Below, one piece after another: positions 1 through 6,618 of a stretch of 31,144 nt of DNA. The DNA comes from an uncultured Cellvibrio sp. (GTDB taxonomy: Bacteria > Pseudomonadota > Gammaproteobacteria > Pseudomonadales > Cellvibrionaceae). Position 1 is the first letter of the stretch. The number at the start of each line of letters is the position of its first letter. The translations under genes and the position numbers were made by a program. The stretch is from positions 1 to 31,144 of the forward strand of contig CAMLOU010000035.1 in assembly GCA_946481735.1 (NCBI GenBank). Reading direction: 5' to 3'. Under the pieces are notes generated by a model that worked only from the letters and a program-made list of their open reading frames with translations, was not told the DNA's origin and made no database searches.

Positions 1-1
1 T

Positions 2-679
2 AATGCCCGGGAAACCAGCGGTGTTGTATTCGATATTTATTCGTCCACGCAATCAGGGCAGGCAGTGGTAAGTCGCACCAAAGAATTAATCAGCCAATTA
101 AATGTCGAATTGACGATTGCTTCTGATGTTATCGACAGTGTGCGAGATAACTCTAATGGCATTGGTTCGATTATATCGGTGATCAATCACATCGCGCAGC
201 AGACGAATTTGCTTGCCTTAAATGCAGCGATTGAAGCTGCGCGTGCTGGCGAGCAGGGGCGTGGTTTTGCCGTTGTGGCTGACGAAGTTCGGGCACTCGC
301 CACTCAAACACAATCTTCTACGGCAGAAAGTGCCCACATGATTGAAAGCCTGCAAACCAGTGCAACCGAGGCGACGGCGATTATGGCGCGCAATAAGGCG
401 TTTGCGAGTTCCTGTGTTGATCAGTCAGACATGGCTAACGACGCCTTGGTAGGAATCGCTGGCGGTCTTGATCGGATCAAGCATATGACAGCTGCCATTA
501 CGCAGGCAGTTGTAGAGCAGAGTGGTGTCATTACCGAGTTAGCGAAAGGTGTGGTGAGCATGTCCGATATTGCTGATCACGTTCAACGTGAAGCGGTAGA
601 GCTGGAGGAGTCGAGTAGTGCGTTGAATCAGATGGCCCATGCACAGAAAAAATTAACCAGTAATTTTGTGTTGCCTTGA
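2..679 (+). CDS. Methyl-accepting chemotaxis protein, C-terminal part (5' end outside window)
   Basis: The reading frame is open from base 2, so the gene starts before the window and only about 225 C-terminal residues are present. The highly conserved signalling tip of chemoreceptors is plain: [20 protein letters not shown] followed by [16 protein letters not shown]. The rest is the long helical coiled coil of the MA domain. Such proteins form trimers of dimers that control CheA through CheW. The sensory and membrane parts lie upstream and cannot be judged, so the ligand is unknown. A strong intrinsic terminator follows 21 bases after the stop, so this is the last gene of its transcript. Identity of the domain is certain; the receptor class is not. 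Confidence 0.95.
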   Translation, partial: NARETSGVVFDIYSSTQSGQAVVSRTKELISQLNVELTIASDVIDSVRDNSNGIGSIISVINHIAQQTNLLALNAAIEAARAGEQGRGFAVVADEVRALATQTQSSTAESAHMIESLQTSATEATAIMARNKAFASSCVDQSDMANDALVGIAGGLDRIKHMTAAITQAVVEQSGVITELAKGVVSMSDIADHVQREAVELEESSSALNQMAHAQKKLTSNFVLP

Positions 680-700
680 TATTGCTGCAAAAAACTGATG

Positions 701-739
701 AAAAAAGGCCAAACCGGCGATTCCGGTTTGGCCTTTTTT
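701..739 (+). terminator. Intrinsic terminator after the receptor gene
   Basis: A perfect 17-bp inverted repeat (701-717 with 723-739) surrounds a 5-base loop. The core is GGCCAAACCGG, and the 3' arm ends in a run of six T. With the A-run on the other side it could also stop transcription coming from the minus strand, that is from the pilus operon. Confidence 0.95.
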
Positions 740-796
740 CGTTTGGTTTTGTTAATCAGTATGCAAAATATTCGAGGGAAAAAATTACTATTTTGC

Positions 797-908
797 TAAC
801 TTACACGTTGTACGTAGACGACGCCGTATTACCGCCGCGACCGGTCCAGTTGGTGTGGAAAAACTCACCGCGCGGTTTGTCGACGCGCTCGCTGAAGTAA
901 TCGCGTTG
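797..908 (-). pseudogene. Decayed 3'-end copy of gnd (6-phosphogluconate dehydrogenase)
   Basis: Read on the minus strand this stretch encodes about 36 residues matching the C-terminus of Gnd, ending GGNTASSTYNV and stop at 801. Bases 797-891 match 6615-6709, the end of the intact gnd, at 88 of 95 positions. The match resumes at 892-908 against 6722-6738 after a 12-base in-frame deletion that removes Ala-His-Thr-Tyr. Upstream of the match a stop codon (912-914) closes the frame. The residues QRDYF and ERVDKPRG differ from the intact copy (QRDFF, ERIDRPRG), so it is not a fresh duplication: it is an older copy or a different allele. It sits between the terminator at 701-739 and the end of the usher gene. 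Confidence 0.9.
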
Positions 909-1048
909 GGTTTAAGGCAGATTTGCAATAACGCTGCCATCTGCATTGCTAAATGTTCTGAAAAACCTGCCTCGTTTACTTCACACGCACTTCGTGATCA
1001 AAAGAAAAATTCCCGTTTTCAGCGGTTGTTACAACTGGAATTGAAAAC
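909..1048. other. Non-coding junction between gnd remnant and usher gene
   Basis: No gene is supported here. There are short possible hairpins (GCAGAT with ATCTGC near 917-942) but none is followed by a T-run, so I do not call a terminator for the pilus operon. This is the left border of the putative inserted segment. Confidence 0.5.
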
Positions 1049-3670
1049 CTACTGCTTAGGCCTATTAAGTTTTGCTGTTACTAGCAAATCTATTCCGTTG
1101 ATGAATTCCCCATCCCCTGCGACTACCAAGACGCGAGTGCCAGTGTCATTAAGCCCAAGTCGTTGCAATTGTTTAGGCGAGACTCGCAACCAGTACTCTC
1201 CCGCAACTATTCCGGGAATGATATAAAAGCCGTCCCAGCTACTGGTGGTCTGAGCGACCACGTTATATTTGTCATCCAGTAATTCCAGCTCCAGCCCTCC
1301 CATTCCGCGTGTAACGCCGTCCTCATATAAATACACCGTTCCGTCGATCTCGGTGGTTAATCGTACGGGAAAATCCAGCTCGGCCACCCGGCCCGGACGC
1401 GGTATCAGGCTGCGGCCCGCAAGCGCAGGCATCCATTGGGGATCTTCCAGGGTGCCGATATCTACGCCGATATCAACGTGCTGTTTTACCGGCAGGTGAT
1501 CGATATGGGTAATTCCTGCAGCATCGGTGCGTGCCGGATGTCTACCGCCATTGACGGTAAAACCGACACCTTGTAAAGGATCCTCGCCAGCATCCATCAG
1601 GCCATTGTTGTTATCGTCGAGGAACATACGTATTGAGGCTGCGCCGGTATTGGCCATGGGGCGGGCGTCGAGTAGCCAGTTGGAGCGTATGGAATCCCGC
1701 CCCAGAGCAAGGAATAGCTGCAGGCTGAAGGCGATTTCTCCGGTGTCCAGATAGCTGGCGTTCGCCCCGAGTCCATATTGTCCAAGGCTCTTGGTAAAGC
1801 CGGCGGAGTAGCGGGTTTCAGGTGTGTCCAGTTCATGTGCTACCCCCAGCGTCAAGCGATAGCCGTCGCCAAGGAATTTATCCGCCGACAGCGCCACAAT
1901 CGAGACTCGCGCGTCAGACCCGAGGTCGTAACCAATTTGTCCGCGTAAACTCATATCGCGGATGCGACGGCTGATTTGCAGCGTACCATAAGCATCGTCA
2001 ATACCATCATAAGAGCGCCAATTGAATGTGTTGGTCAACGCGGTGCGATAGGCATAGGCAGAAATGCGCGCACTAAGATCGTTATCAACGCGACCAGATT
2101 CATGTTCATCCCAAAGGGCTTCAATGGTGACGGGCAGGCGGATACGTGCAGTTACCGGAATGGCACCGCTGAGCCGTAGCGTATCGCGGGTGACAACCGG
2201 ATCATCAAGGTCGCGGAAGATATCGCTATAGAATTCCCTCAGATAGATCCGGTCTGCATCCAGTGATACACCGGATATTCTTGTCTTCAATCCGAACTGG
2301 GTGAGTGAGCCTCCATCCTGGTCCATCGTCCGGTCCGCACTGAGGCTGAGCGACTGCCAGAAGGTACGCAATCCCGTCGTCAGGTATTGATGCTCGATCC
2401 CCGCCACGGGGGCTTTGATAAAACCGGCGCTGGCGGACAACGAACGGCTAAAGCCCAGGTCGAACTGCGCGATGGAACGGGTCAACCCATCCTCGTCGCG
2501 GTGCTCGAGCAGGTGGTATTGGAATTCGCCGGGTTGGACCATGGACTCCGCCAGCGAATAGCTGTACTGCTCAACCCGTGTTTGGCCCAGAGGTCCATGA
2601 AATACCAATTTAAAGTCATTGCGGCCGTAGCTTAGTGGGAGGTCCTCAAAGCGATACTGGCCCTCTGGATTAGGTTGCTGAAAACCCACCAGCGCATCGT
2701 TGTAGAAGAGCTCAACGTCCCAACCGGGGGTTAAATCACCTTCAAAAGTTTGTCGATCAAACCGGGTCGGTTGGGTTAGCGGTCGATTGCTGATATTCAC
2801 CCCATGGCCGGCCGTGCCGAGGGTAATATTTTCCACACTGGTGGCTGAGAGACTGCCAAACTGGTAGGTGCGGGCGCGCAGTGGACCCAGCAGGCCTGCG
2901 TCGGGATCGTGGCGCCCCAGCGTGACGCGCAGATCGTGTGACGTGTTCTGTGTGTCCTCACTGAAATAAATAGATGACTCAAGACCGAGCAAATCACCGG
3001 TTATATGGGCGGTATACCGGTTATTGAATTCGGCAAGTTCATCATTTTCCCGGTATTCAGAGAACAAGCTCTGGTCTATAAAAGGTGGACTCCATAAGCG
3101 ATAAGGTAGATCTACAGATGGATAGGTGGGGTCCTCGCCTGTGACTCGCCCGCTCATTCTTTCGCCCCTATCGGCGCGTTCCAGGCGCGCCTGTAAGGGG
3201 AAGGTTTCAAGCGGATGAACACGTAAGATCAGCCTTGAGCGCTCCACATCGAGTTCGACCGGGAGCCAGCGTTCCAGCAAAAACAGGGGCACATATAGAT
3301 CATCCGGCTCTACCAGCACCAGGGCTGGATCGAAACTTTCAGTGACGCCCGCACGGGTCACGCGTCCATCATTCAAATTAAGGCTGAAACCGCGCTCTTC
3401 GTTCAGGACAAAACCGCTGGCGGTACCGGTGCCAGGTTGGGTCTGAATTGCGATGCTAAGTACGCGTGCCAATTCCCCCAAGGGCAATAACGTGTGGGGG
3501 CCGAGGTCATAGGCGGGGATACTGCTGGAAACCAGGGTCTGGTCCATGCGTACTTCCAGCAGAAGCAAATTCAGCTCCGGTTCCTGGGCGGGTAGCGAGC
3601 CGGCATACAACAGTAGTGTCAGTGCTAACGCGAACCGGATTTGTATGTACTCCCGACGGACATTAATCAC
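1049..3670 (-). CDS. Atypical outer-membrane usher of a chaperone-usher pilus
   Basis: 873 residues with a signal peptide (about 1-28, ending SLPAQ). Ushers are outer-membrane pores that accept chaperone-bound subunits and extrude the pilus. The usher core is recognisable in the middle: GWDVELFYNDALVG, then YGRNDFKLVFHGPLGQ and a long run of beta strands typical of the barrel. Two parts are unusual. Residues 40-150 (LLPLGELARVL, YVPLFLLERWLPVELD) resemble the copper-amine-oxidase-N-like fold rather than the usual usher N-terminal domain. Residues 679-830 hold a calcium-loop-like LDDNNNGLMDAGED and a carboxypeptidase-regulatory/Cna-B-like domain. The start is GTG, 25 bases after the chaperone stop, with a poor ribosome site; no better in-frame start is seen. 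It is the last gene of the five-gene operon. Confidence 0.85.
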   Translation of the reverse strand: MINVRREYIQIRFALALTLLLYAGSLPAQEPELNLLLLEVRMDQTLVSSSIPAYDLGPHTLLPLGELARVLSIAIQTQPGTGTASGFVLNEERGFSLNLNDGRVTRAGVTESFDPALVLVEPDDLYVPLFLLERWLPVELDVERSRLILRVHPLETFPLQARLERADRGERMSGRVTGEDPTYPSVDLPYRLWSPPFIDQSLFSEYRENDELAEFNNRYTAHITGDLLGLESSIYFSEDTQNTSHDLRVTLGRHDPDAGLLGPLRARTYQFGSLSATSVENITLGTAGHGVNISNRPLTQPTRFDRQTFEGDLTPGWDVELFYNDALVGFQQPNPEGQYRFEDLPLSYGRNDFKLVFHGPLGQTRVEQYSYSLAESMVQPGEFQYHLLEHRDEDGLTRSIAQFDLGFSRSLSASAGFIKAPVAGIEHQYLTTGLRTFWQSLSLSADRTMDQDGGSLTQFGLKTRISGVSLDADRIYLREFYSDIFRDLDDPVVTRDTLRLSGAIPVTARIRLPVTIEALWDEHESGRVDNDLSARISAYAYRTALTNTFNWRSYDGIDDAYGTLQISRRIRDMSLRGQIGYDLGSDARVSIVALSADKFLGDGYRLTLGVAHELDTPETRYSAGFTKSLGQYGLGANASYLDTGEIAFSLQLFLALGRDSIRSNWLLDARPMANTGAASIRMFLDDNNNGLMDAGEDPLQGVGFTVNGGRHPARTDAAGITHIDHLPVKQHVDIGVDIGTLEDPQWMPALAGRSLIPRPGRVAELDFPVRLTTEIDGTVYLYEDGVTRGMGGLELELLDDKYNVVAQTTSSWDGFYIIPGIVAGEYWLRVSPKQLQRLGLNDTGTRVLVVAGDGEFINGIDLLVTAKLNRPKQ

Positions 3671-3695
3671 GGAAGGCAGGCCGGTGCCGGGAGTG

Positions 3696-4556
3696 TTAGT
3701 TAACCTGCAGAACGGCCTCAGCGAGCAGCTTTCCTCCTGCCTCCGCCTGCTCCTGGAAGGTCACACGCAAAGACCCGTTTGCTAAGGGTTTCTCGCCGGG
3801 TAATTCGAGCGCGAGCCGTGCCCGACGCACAGGGTTTGGCGAATAGACTGCAACTCCGTTGGCACGTGCAACAACCGTCTCTGAGCCGCCTTTTGGAGTA
3901 AATGTCACCGTCAGATCACCGTAAACCGAACGCTCCCCGCTACGCTCCAACCTCAGCGCGAGAAACGATGCTTGCCCCCGTGATTGTTGCAGCTCCAGGT
4001 GGGTTAGCTTTACCTCCGCGTCGAGCTTGCCGTGGCGGACGATCAACGGAATAGAGGCTCCGATTAATGGGGTAATCACCACGCCAATTCCCTTGTCGTG
4101 CTCTTTACGCGTTTCAACGCTGTTTTGGCCTGAAGCCTCCGGCTGTTGTGAGAAGAGCAGGTGAGAACGGTACTCTCCCTCCGCGAGATTGGCTGGCTTG
4201 CGCACCATGACGCGCACTGTCTGTCCGGCGCCGGGTGCCAGCGTGACCTGACGTGGCGAGAAGCGCAGCATGTGGTCCGCAAAAAGTTCTCCCGGTAGCG
4301 GCTCATCAATGTCAACGAAGCCTCCCGTTTCACTCATGCGCCGGTTCACTACGGCGATCCGGTAAGTCTTGCTCTCGGTACCGTTATTGATTAACTGAAT
4401 TTGCGCCGTGCGCTGATTGCCTTCTATGACAACCCGCGTCGGGTATAGCATGAGTTCGGCGAATGCAGGAACCGCGCCCAGTAACAGTAACAGGCTGGTT
4501 AATATCTGACGGCTGCGAGAAACTCGGGTAGCTGACGGGCAAATTGTCTTCATCAT
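3696..4556 (-). CDS. Periplasmic pilus-assembly chaperone (PapD-like)
   Basis: 286 residues from the chosen ATG at 4556; a start 16 codons upstream (4604) is possible but lacks a ribosome site, whereas GGAAAG precedes 4556. The signal peptide ends VPAFA, giving a mature start ELMLYPTRVVIEG, typical of the first strand of a PapD-type immunoglobulin domain. The segment LRFSPRQVTLAPGAGQTVRV is the conserved chaperone motif for subunit binding. The second domain is less conserved. Such chaperones complete subunit folds by donor-strand complementation in the periplasm and deliver them to the usher, which is encoded next. Its place after three subunit genes and before the usher matches the Csu-like gene order. 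Confidence 0.9.
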   Translation of the reverse strand: MMKTICPSATRVSRSRQILTSLLLLLGAVPAFAELMLYPTRVVIEGNQRTAQIQLINNGTESKTYRIAVVNRRMSETGGFVDIDEPLPGELFADHMLRFSPRQVTLAPGAGQTVRVMVRKPANLAEGEYRSHLLFSQQPEASGQNSVETRKEHDKGIGVVITPLIGASIPLIVRHGKLDAEVKLTHLELQQSRGQASFLALRLERSGERSVYGDLTVTFTPKGGSETVVARANGVAVYSPNPVRRARLALELPGEKPLANGSLRVTFQEQAEAGGKLLAEAVLQVN

Positions 4557-4667
4557 TATTGCGATCTTTCCGTTTAAAAATTCTTTACCTGCTTTGCGTA
4601 ACATCCAGTGAGACTTTCGTTGTGCCAGAAGAAACGCAAAACTCAGTGGGCTAACTTTGCAGCTGAA

Positions 4668-5126
4668 TTAATTGTAGTCCACGATAATCGTGAAGTTGCC
4701 CGTATAGCTGCCGGGGGCTTGGTTATTGCCGACGTTTAGCGTTCCGCCTACCGTTAAATTTTGCGACCCACCCGCACCTAGCTGGCCGTTCGCCCCGGCG
4801 GGATTACTGGTGAATTGGGTGATACTCATGTCGCTGCCTGGCCCGGTCAGGGTCACAAAATTGTCGGCAGGTAAGTCGATAAAGTAGGTGAAATTCGGAT
4901 CACCAGTAACGGTAAATTCTGCAGCCGCACAATCGGCGATAACGACGATGACGTCGCCGCTGCCGCTGCACATACCGCTGGGGCTTACCGTCACTGTGCC
5001 ACCGCTGCCAGCTGCAAAACTGCCGAATGCCAATGGGCTGTTGTTGCTGATCGCGATTTCTGCCGCGTGAGTGGATATCGGGAAGATCAACCAAACGATC
5101 ATCGCGATGGCAAAATTGCGTTTCAT
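4668..5126 (-). CDS. DUF4402-type pilus subunit
   Basis: 152 residues with a signal peptide ending STHAA. The mature part is Gly/Ser/Thr-rich and beta-structured, with LAFGSFAAGSGGTVTV near the start, LTVGGTLNVGNNQAPGSYTG near the end and the C-terminus FTIIVDYN. These blocks are shared with the subunit at 5695-6255 and are the signature of DUF4402 proteins, secreted subunits often found beside chaperone-usher genes. Two Cys (MCSGSG and IADCAAA) could form a disulphide. It lies 24 bases after the preceding subunit gene and about 110 bases before the chaperone. Whether it is a major or minor subunit cannot be told from sequence. Confidence 0.88.
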   Translation of the reverse strand: MKRNFAIAMIVWLIFPISTHAAEIAISNNSPLAFGSFAAGSGGTVTVSPSGMCSGSGDVIVVIADCAAAEFTVTGDPNFTYFIDLPADNFVTLTGPGSDMSITQFTSNPAGANGQLGAGGSQNLTVGGTLNVGNNQAPGSYTGNFTIIVDYN

Positions 5127-5150
5127 TATTGTCTCCAGCTCAAACTCGCA

Positions 5151-5633
5151 TCAATTGTAGGTGACGATGACCGTGATGTTAGTTGGGCTTGTCTCGTCCG
5201 CCTCGCTGGTGCTGATATCAATGCTGTTGACCGGATTGCCATCCAGCACACCAGCCTCTGGCCTTGTGCTGCATGCGGAGCCTGTACAGTCCGCTAGCTG
5301 GGCATGCCAGGCCGAAATTGCTGACTCGACACTTTCGATAGACGGCCCCACATGCAGTGCAGAGGTGCCCGATCCGAGTGTGTCATGCTCATCTGATAGG
5401 GAGATTGTTGCAGGGCCTGCTGCGGGAAGACGTATGATCAGATCACCCGTCATGCCGCTGGCAAAAGAGCTGGTAGTCCAGATTCTCACGTTTTCGCTAA
5501 CTCTGGCAGGCTCTACCACTGTTGCATGGCTAGCGGTTGTTGCCCTGTCAGCAAAAGCATTGCAAGCGCTTACGAAGACAACTACCGCCACGAACCTGAA
5601 GAAAAAGGCGAAGCAGCTGAAGAGGATTCTCAT
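5151..5633 (-). CDS. Divergent secreted pilus subunit candidate
   Basis: 160 residues with a hydrophobic N-terminus (signal peptide, probably cut after NAFA). It does not show the GGTLTVG block of its two neighbours, but it ends in a similar final strand, NITVIVTYN, where they end FTIIVDYN and TATVNYN. Two Cys (ADCTGSACS) lie close together. Size, secretion signal, final strand and position between two DUF4402 subunits argue for a structural or tip subunit. I do not recognise a named family. No dedicated adhesin gene is seen elsewhere in the operon, so this is the best candidate for a specialised tip or adaptor protein; that is inference only. Confidence 0.72.
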   Translation of the reverse strand: MRILFSCFAFFFRFVAVVVFVSACNAFADRATTASHATVVEPARVSENVRIWTTSSFASGMTGDLIIRLPAAGPATISLSDEHDTLGSGTSALHVGPSIESVESAISAWHAQLADCTGSACSTRPEAGVLDGNPVNSIDISTSEADETSPTNITVIVTYN

Positions 5634-5694
5634 AACCTCGCCTCATCGAGTTTTCGATGAACTACCACTCAGTTAAGACCATCTGCGCCGATGG

Positions 5695-6255
5695 TTAATT
5701 GTAATTAACAGTCGCAGTTATCGTGCCGGAATAAACACCCGTTGTTTGGGCGTTGCCTACTGTCAGGGTTCCGCCCACATAGATGGTTTGAGTCCCTAAC
5801 GTCAGTGTGCCCGAGGCAGGATTATCCTGTGACGTGCCATCAAGGTCATGGGTTGTTGCCAAGACCATGGTAGTTACATTGTCTGTATGGGTGAGGTCGT
5901 CATCGGCAATGCCAATACTGAAACTGGCATCAGCCTGACCCGTTACGGTGAATTGCGCTGCTGTGGCGGTGCCGCCGGTTAACACGACATCCCCGGTAGC
6001 AGAGGCCGCCCCGCCAGTAGTTAACACTACAGTCCCACCAGTTCCTGCTGCAAACTCACCAAAATTAAGATTTTGTGCATCCACAATTGCAATGGGTGTT
6101 ACAACAGTAGCAGACGTCGTTGCTGTGTCACTTGCGGGAGCGGCGAGAGCGTTTGGTGTACACAATGCCCCTGAAACCGCTATTGAGGTTAGAGCGAATC
6201 TATAAATATTTTGCGTAAAAAGAACAGATAACAAGGAGAAGTTGAAATGTTTCAT
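5695..6255 (-). CDS. DUF4402-type pilus subunit, first gene of the operon
   Basis: 186 residues. The long signal peptide ends near PNALAA. The mature sequence is Thr/Gly/Ala-rich with LNFGEFAAGTGGTVVL, FTVTGQADASFSIG, IYVGGTLTVGNAQTTGVYSG and the terminal strand TITATVNYN, matching DUF4402. No Cys lies in the mature part. As the first and largest subunit gene directly behind the regulated leader, it is the most likely major pilin (inference). The start ATG at 6255 has a weak ribosome site, which would suit control of translation or leader folding by the upstream riboswitch. Confidence 0.9.
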   Translation of the reverse strand: MKHFNFSLLSVLFTQNIYRFALTSIAVSGALCTPNALAAPASDTATTSATVVTPIAIVDAQNLNFGEFAAGTGGTVVLTTGGAASATGDVVLTGGTATAAQFTVTGQADASFSIGIADDDLTHTDNVTTMVLATTHDLDGTSQDNPASGTLTLGTQTIYVGGTLTVGNAQTTGVYSGTITATVNYN

Positions 6256-6369
6256 GTGGAATACCCGTATGACAAATCCAGAGCTTAGCGCTGCGGAAAG
6301 TTGCTATATAAACCGAGGATCCGAAACATAGGATACGACTGGCACGGCAATATGTACCTGAAAAGTCGC

Positions 6370-6468
6370 ATGAGATGTCGGTGATCCCGCTGCCGTAGGG
6401 AGGAATTCCCCTTAGGCCGGTGACTTTGCGTCCCCGCCTTTCGACGGGTTTGCCTTTTTCGTAACTCA
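6370..6468 (-). promoter_or_regulatory. Class I cyclic-di-GMP riboswitch (GEMM-I) in the pilus operon leader
   Basis: Read on the minus strand, the conserved GEMM-I pieces occur in order: GGCAAACC (6454-6447), a GAAA tetraloop (6442-6439) closed by a short stem, GGGACGCAAAG (6434-6424), CCGGCCTAA (6420-6412, the tetraloop-receptor side), then GGCAGCGGGATCACCGA (6394-6378). This matches the known Vc2-type aptamer block by block, including GACGCAAAG, which contains the adenosine that stacks between the two guanines of the ligand. A closing stem GTGAG (6468-6464) with CTCAT (6374-6370) is possible. About 115 bases of leader separate it from the first pilin ATG. I see no T-run terminator there, so the output may be translational or act on RNA stability. 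The family call is firm; ligand affinity and on/off sense are not known. Confidence 0.93.
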
Positions 6469-6474
6469 CTGTGG

Positions 6475-6531
6475 AAAATAGTCGATGATTTTGTGTTTTG
6501 CAAATTTATGTGATCCGGGTCACATAAATTT
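6475..6531 (-). promoter_or_regulatory. CRP/Vfr site and probable promoter of the pilus operon
   Basis: Bases 6502-6531 form a perfect palindrome with two 12-base half-sites around a 6-base spacer. The core TGTGA-N6-TCACA (6509-6524) equals the consensus for CRP, and for Vfr, its pseudomonad relative. It lies beyond the gnd terminator and upstream of the riboswitch, so it belongs to the minus-strand pilus operon. A possible -10 (TATTTT, 6480-6475) would put the transcription start near 6468, exactly at the start of the riboswitch, with the palindrome centred near -48. The site is strong; the -10 and start site are tentative. Confidence 0.85.
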
Positions 6532-6563
6532 TCGTAAGGAACGGTCCAAGTCTTTCGGAAAAT

Positions 6564-6599
6564 AAAAAGCCGGGCCAGAAATATCTGGCCCGGCTTTTT
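6564..6599 (-). terminator. Intrinsic terminator after gnd
   Basis: A perfect 16-bp stem (6564-6579 with 6584-6599; core AGCCGGGCCAGA) closes a 4-base loop and ends in a run of T on the minus strand, 20 bases past the gnd stop. It separates gnd from the pilus promoter. Confidence 0.93.
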
Positions 6600-6618
6600 T
6601 AACCTGCTGGAGAATAAC

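Noticed and set aside
915..945. Possible hairpin GCAGAT/ATCTGC as terminator of the pilus operon
   Set aside because: Six-base stem with a 16-base loop and no T-run.
855..1226. Open frame of 123 codons on the plus strand
   Set aside because: It covers the gnd remnant and the end of the usher gene in antisense; no support.
4605..4667. Possible attenuator hairpin between the second DUF4402 gene and the chaperone gene
   Set aside because: CCACTGAG and CTCACTGG pair only with a mismatch and over a long loop; no T-run follows.
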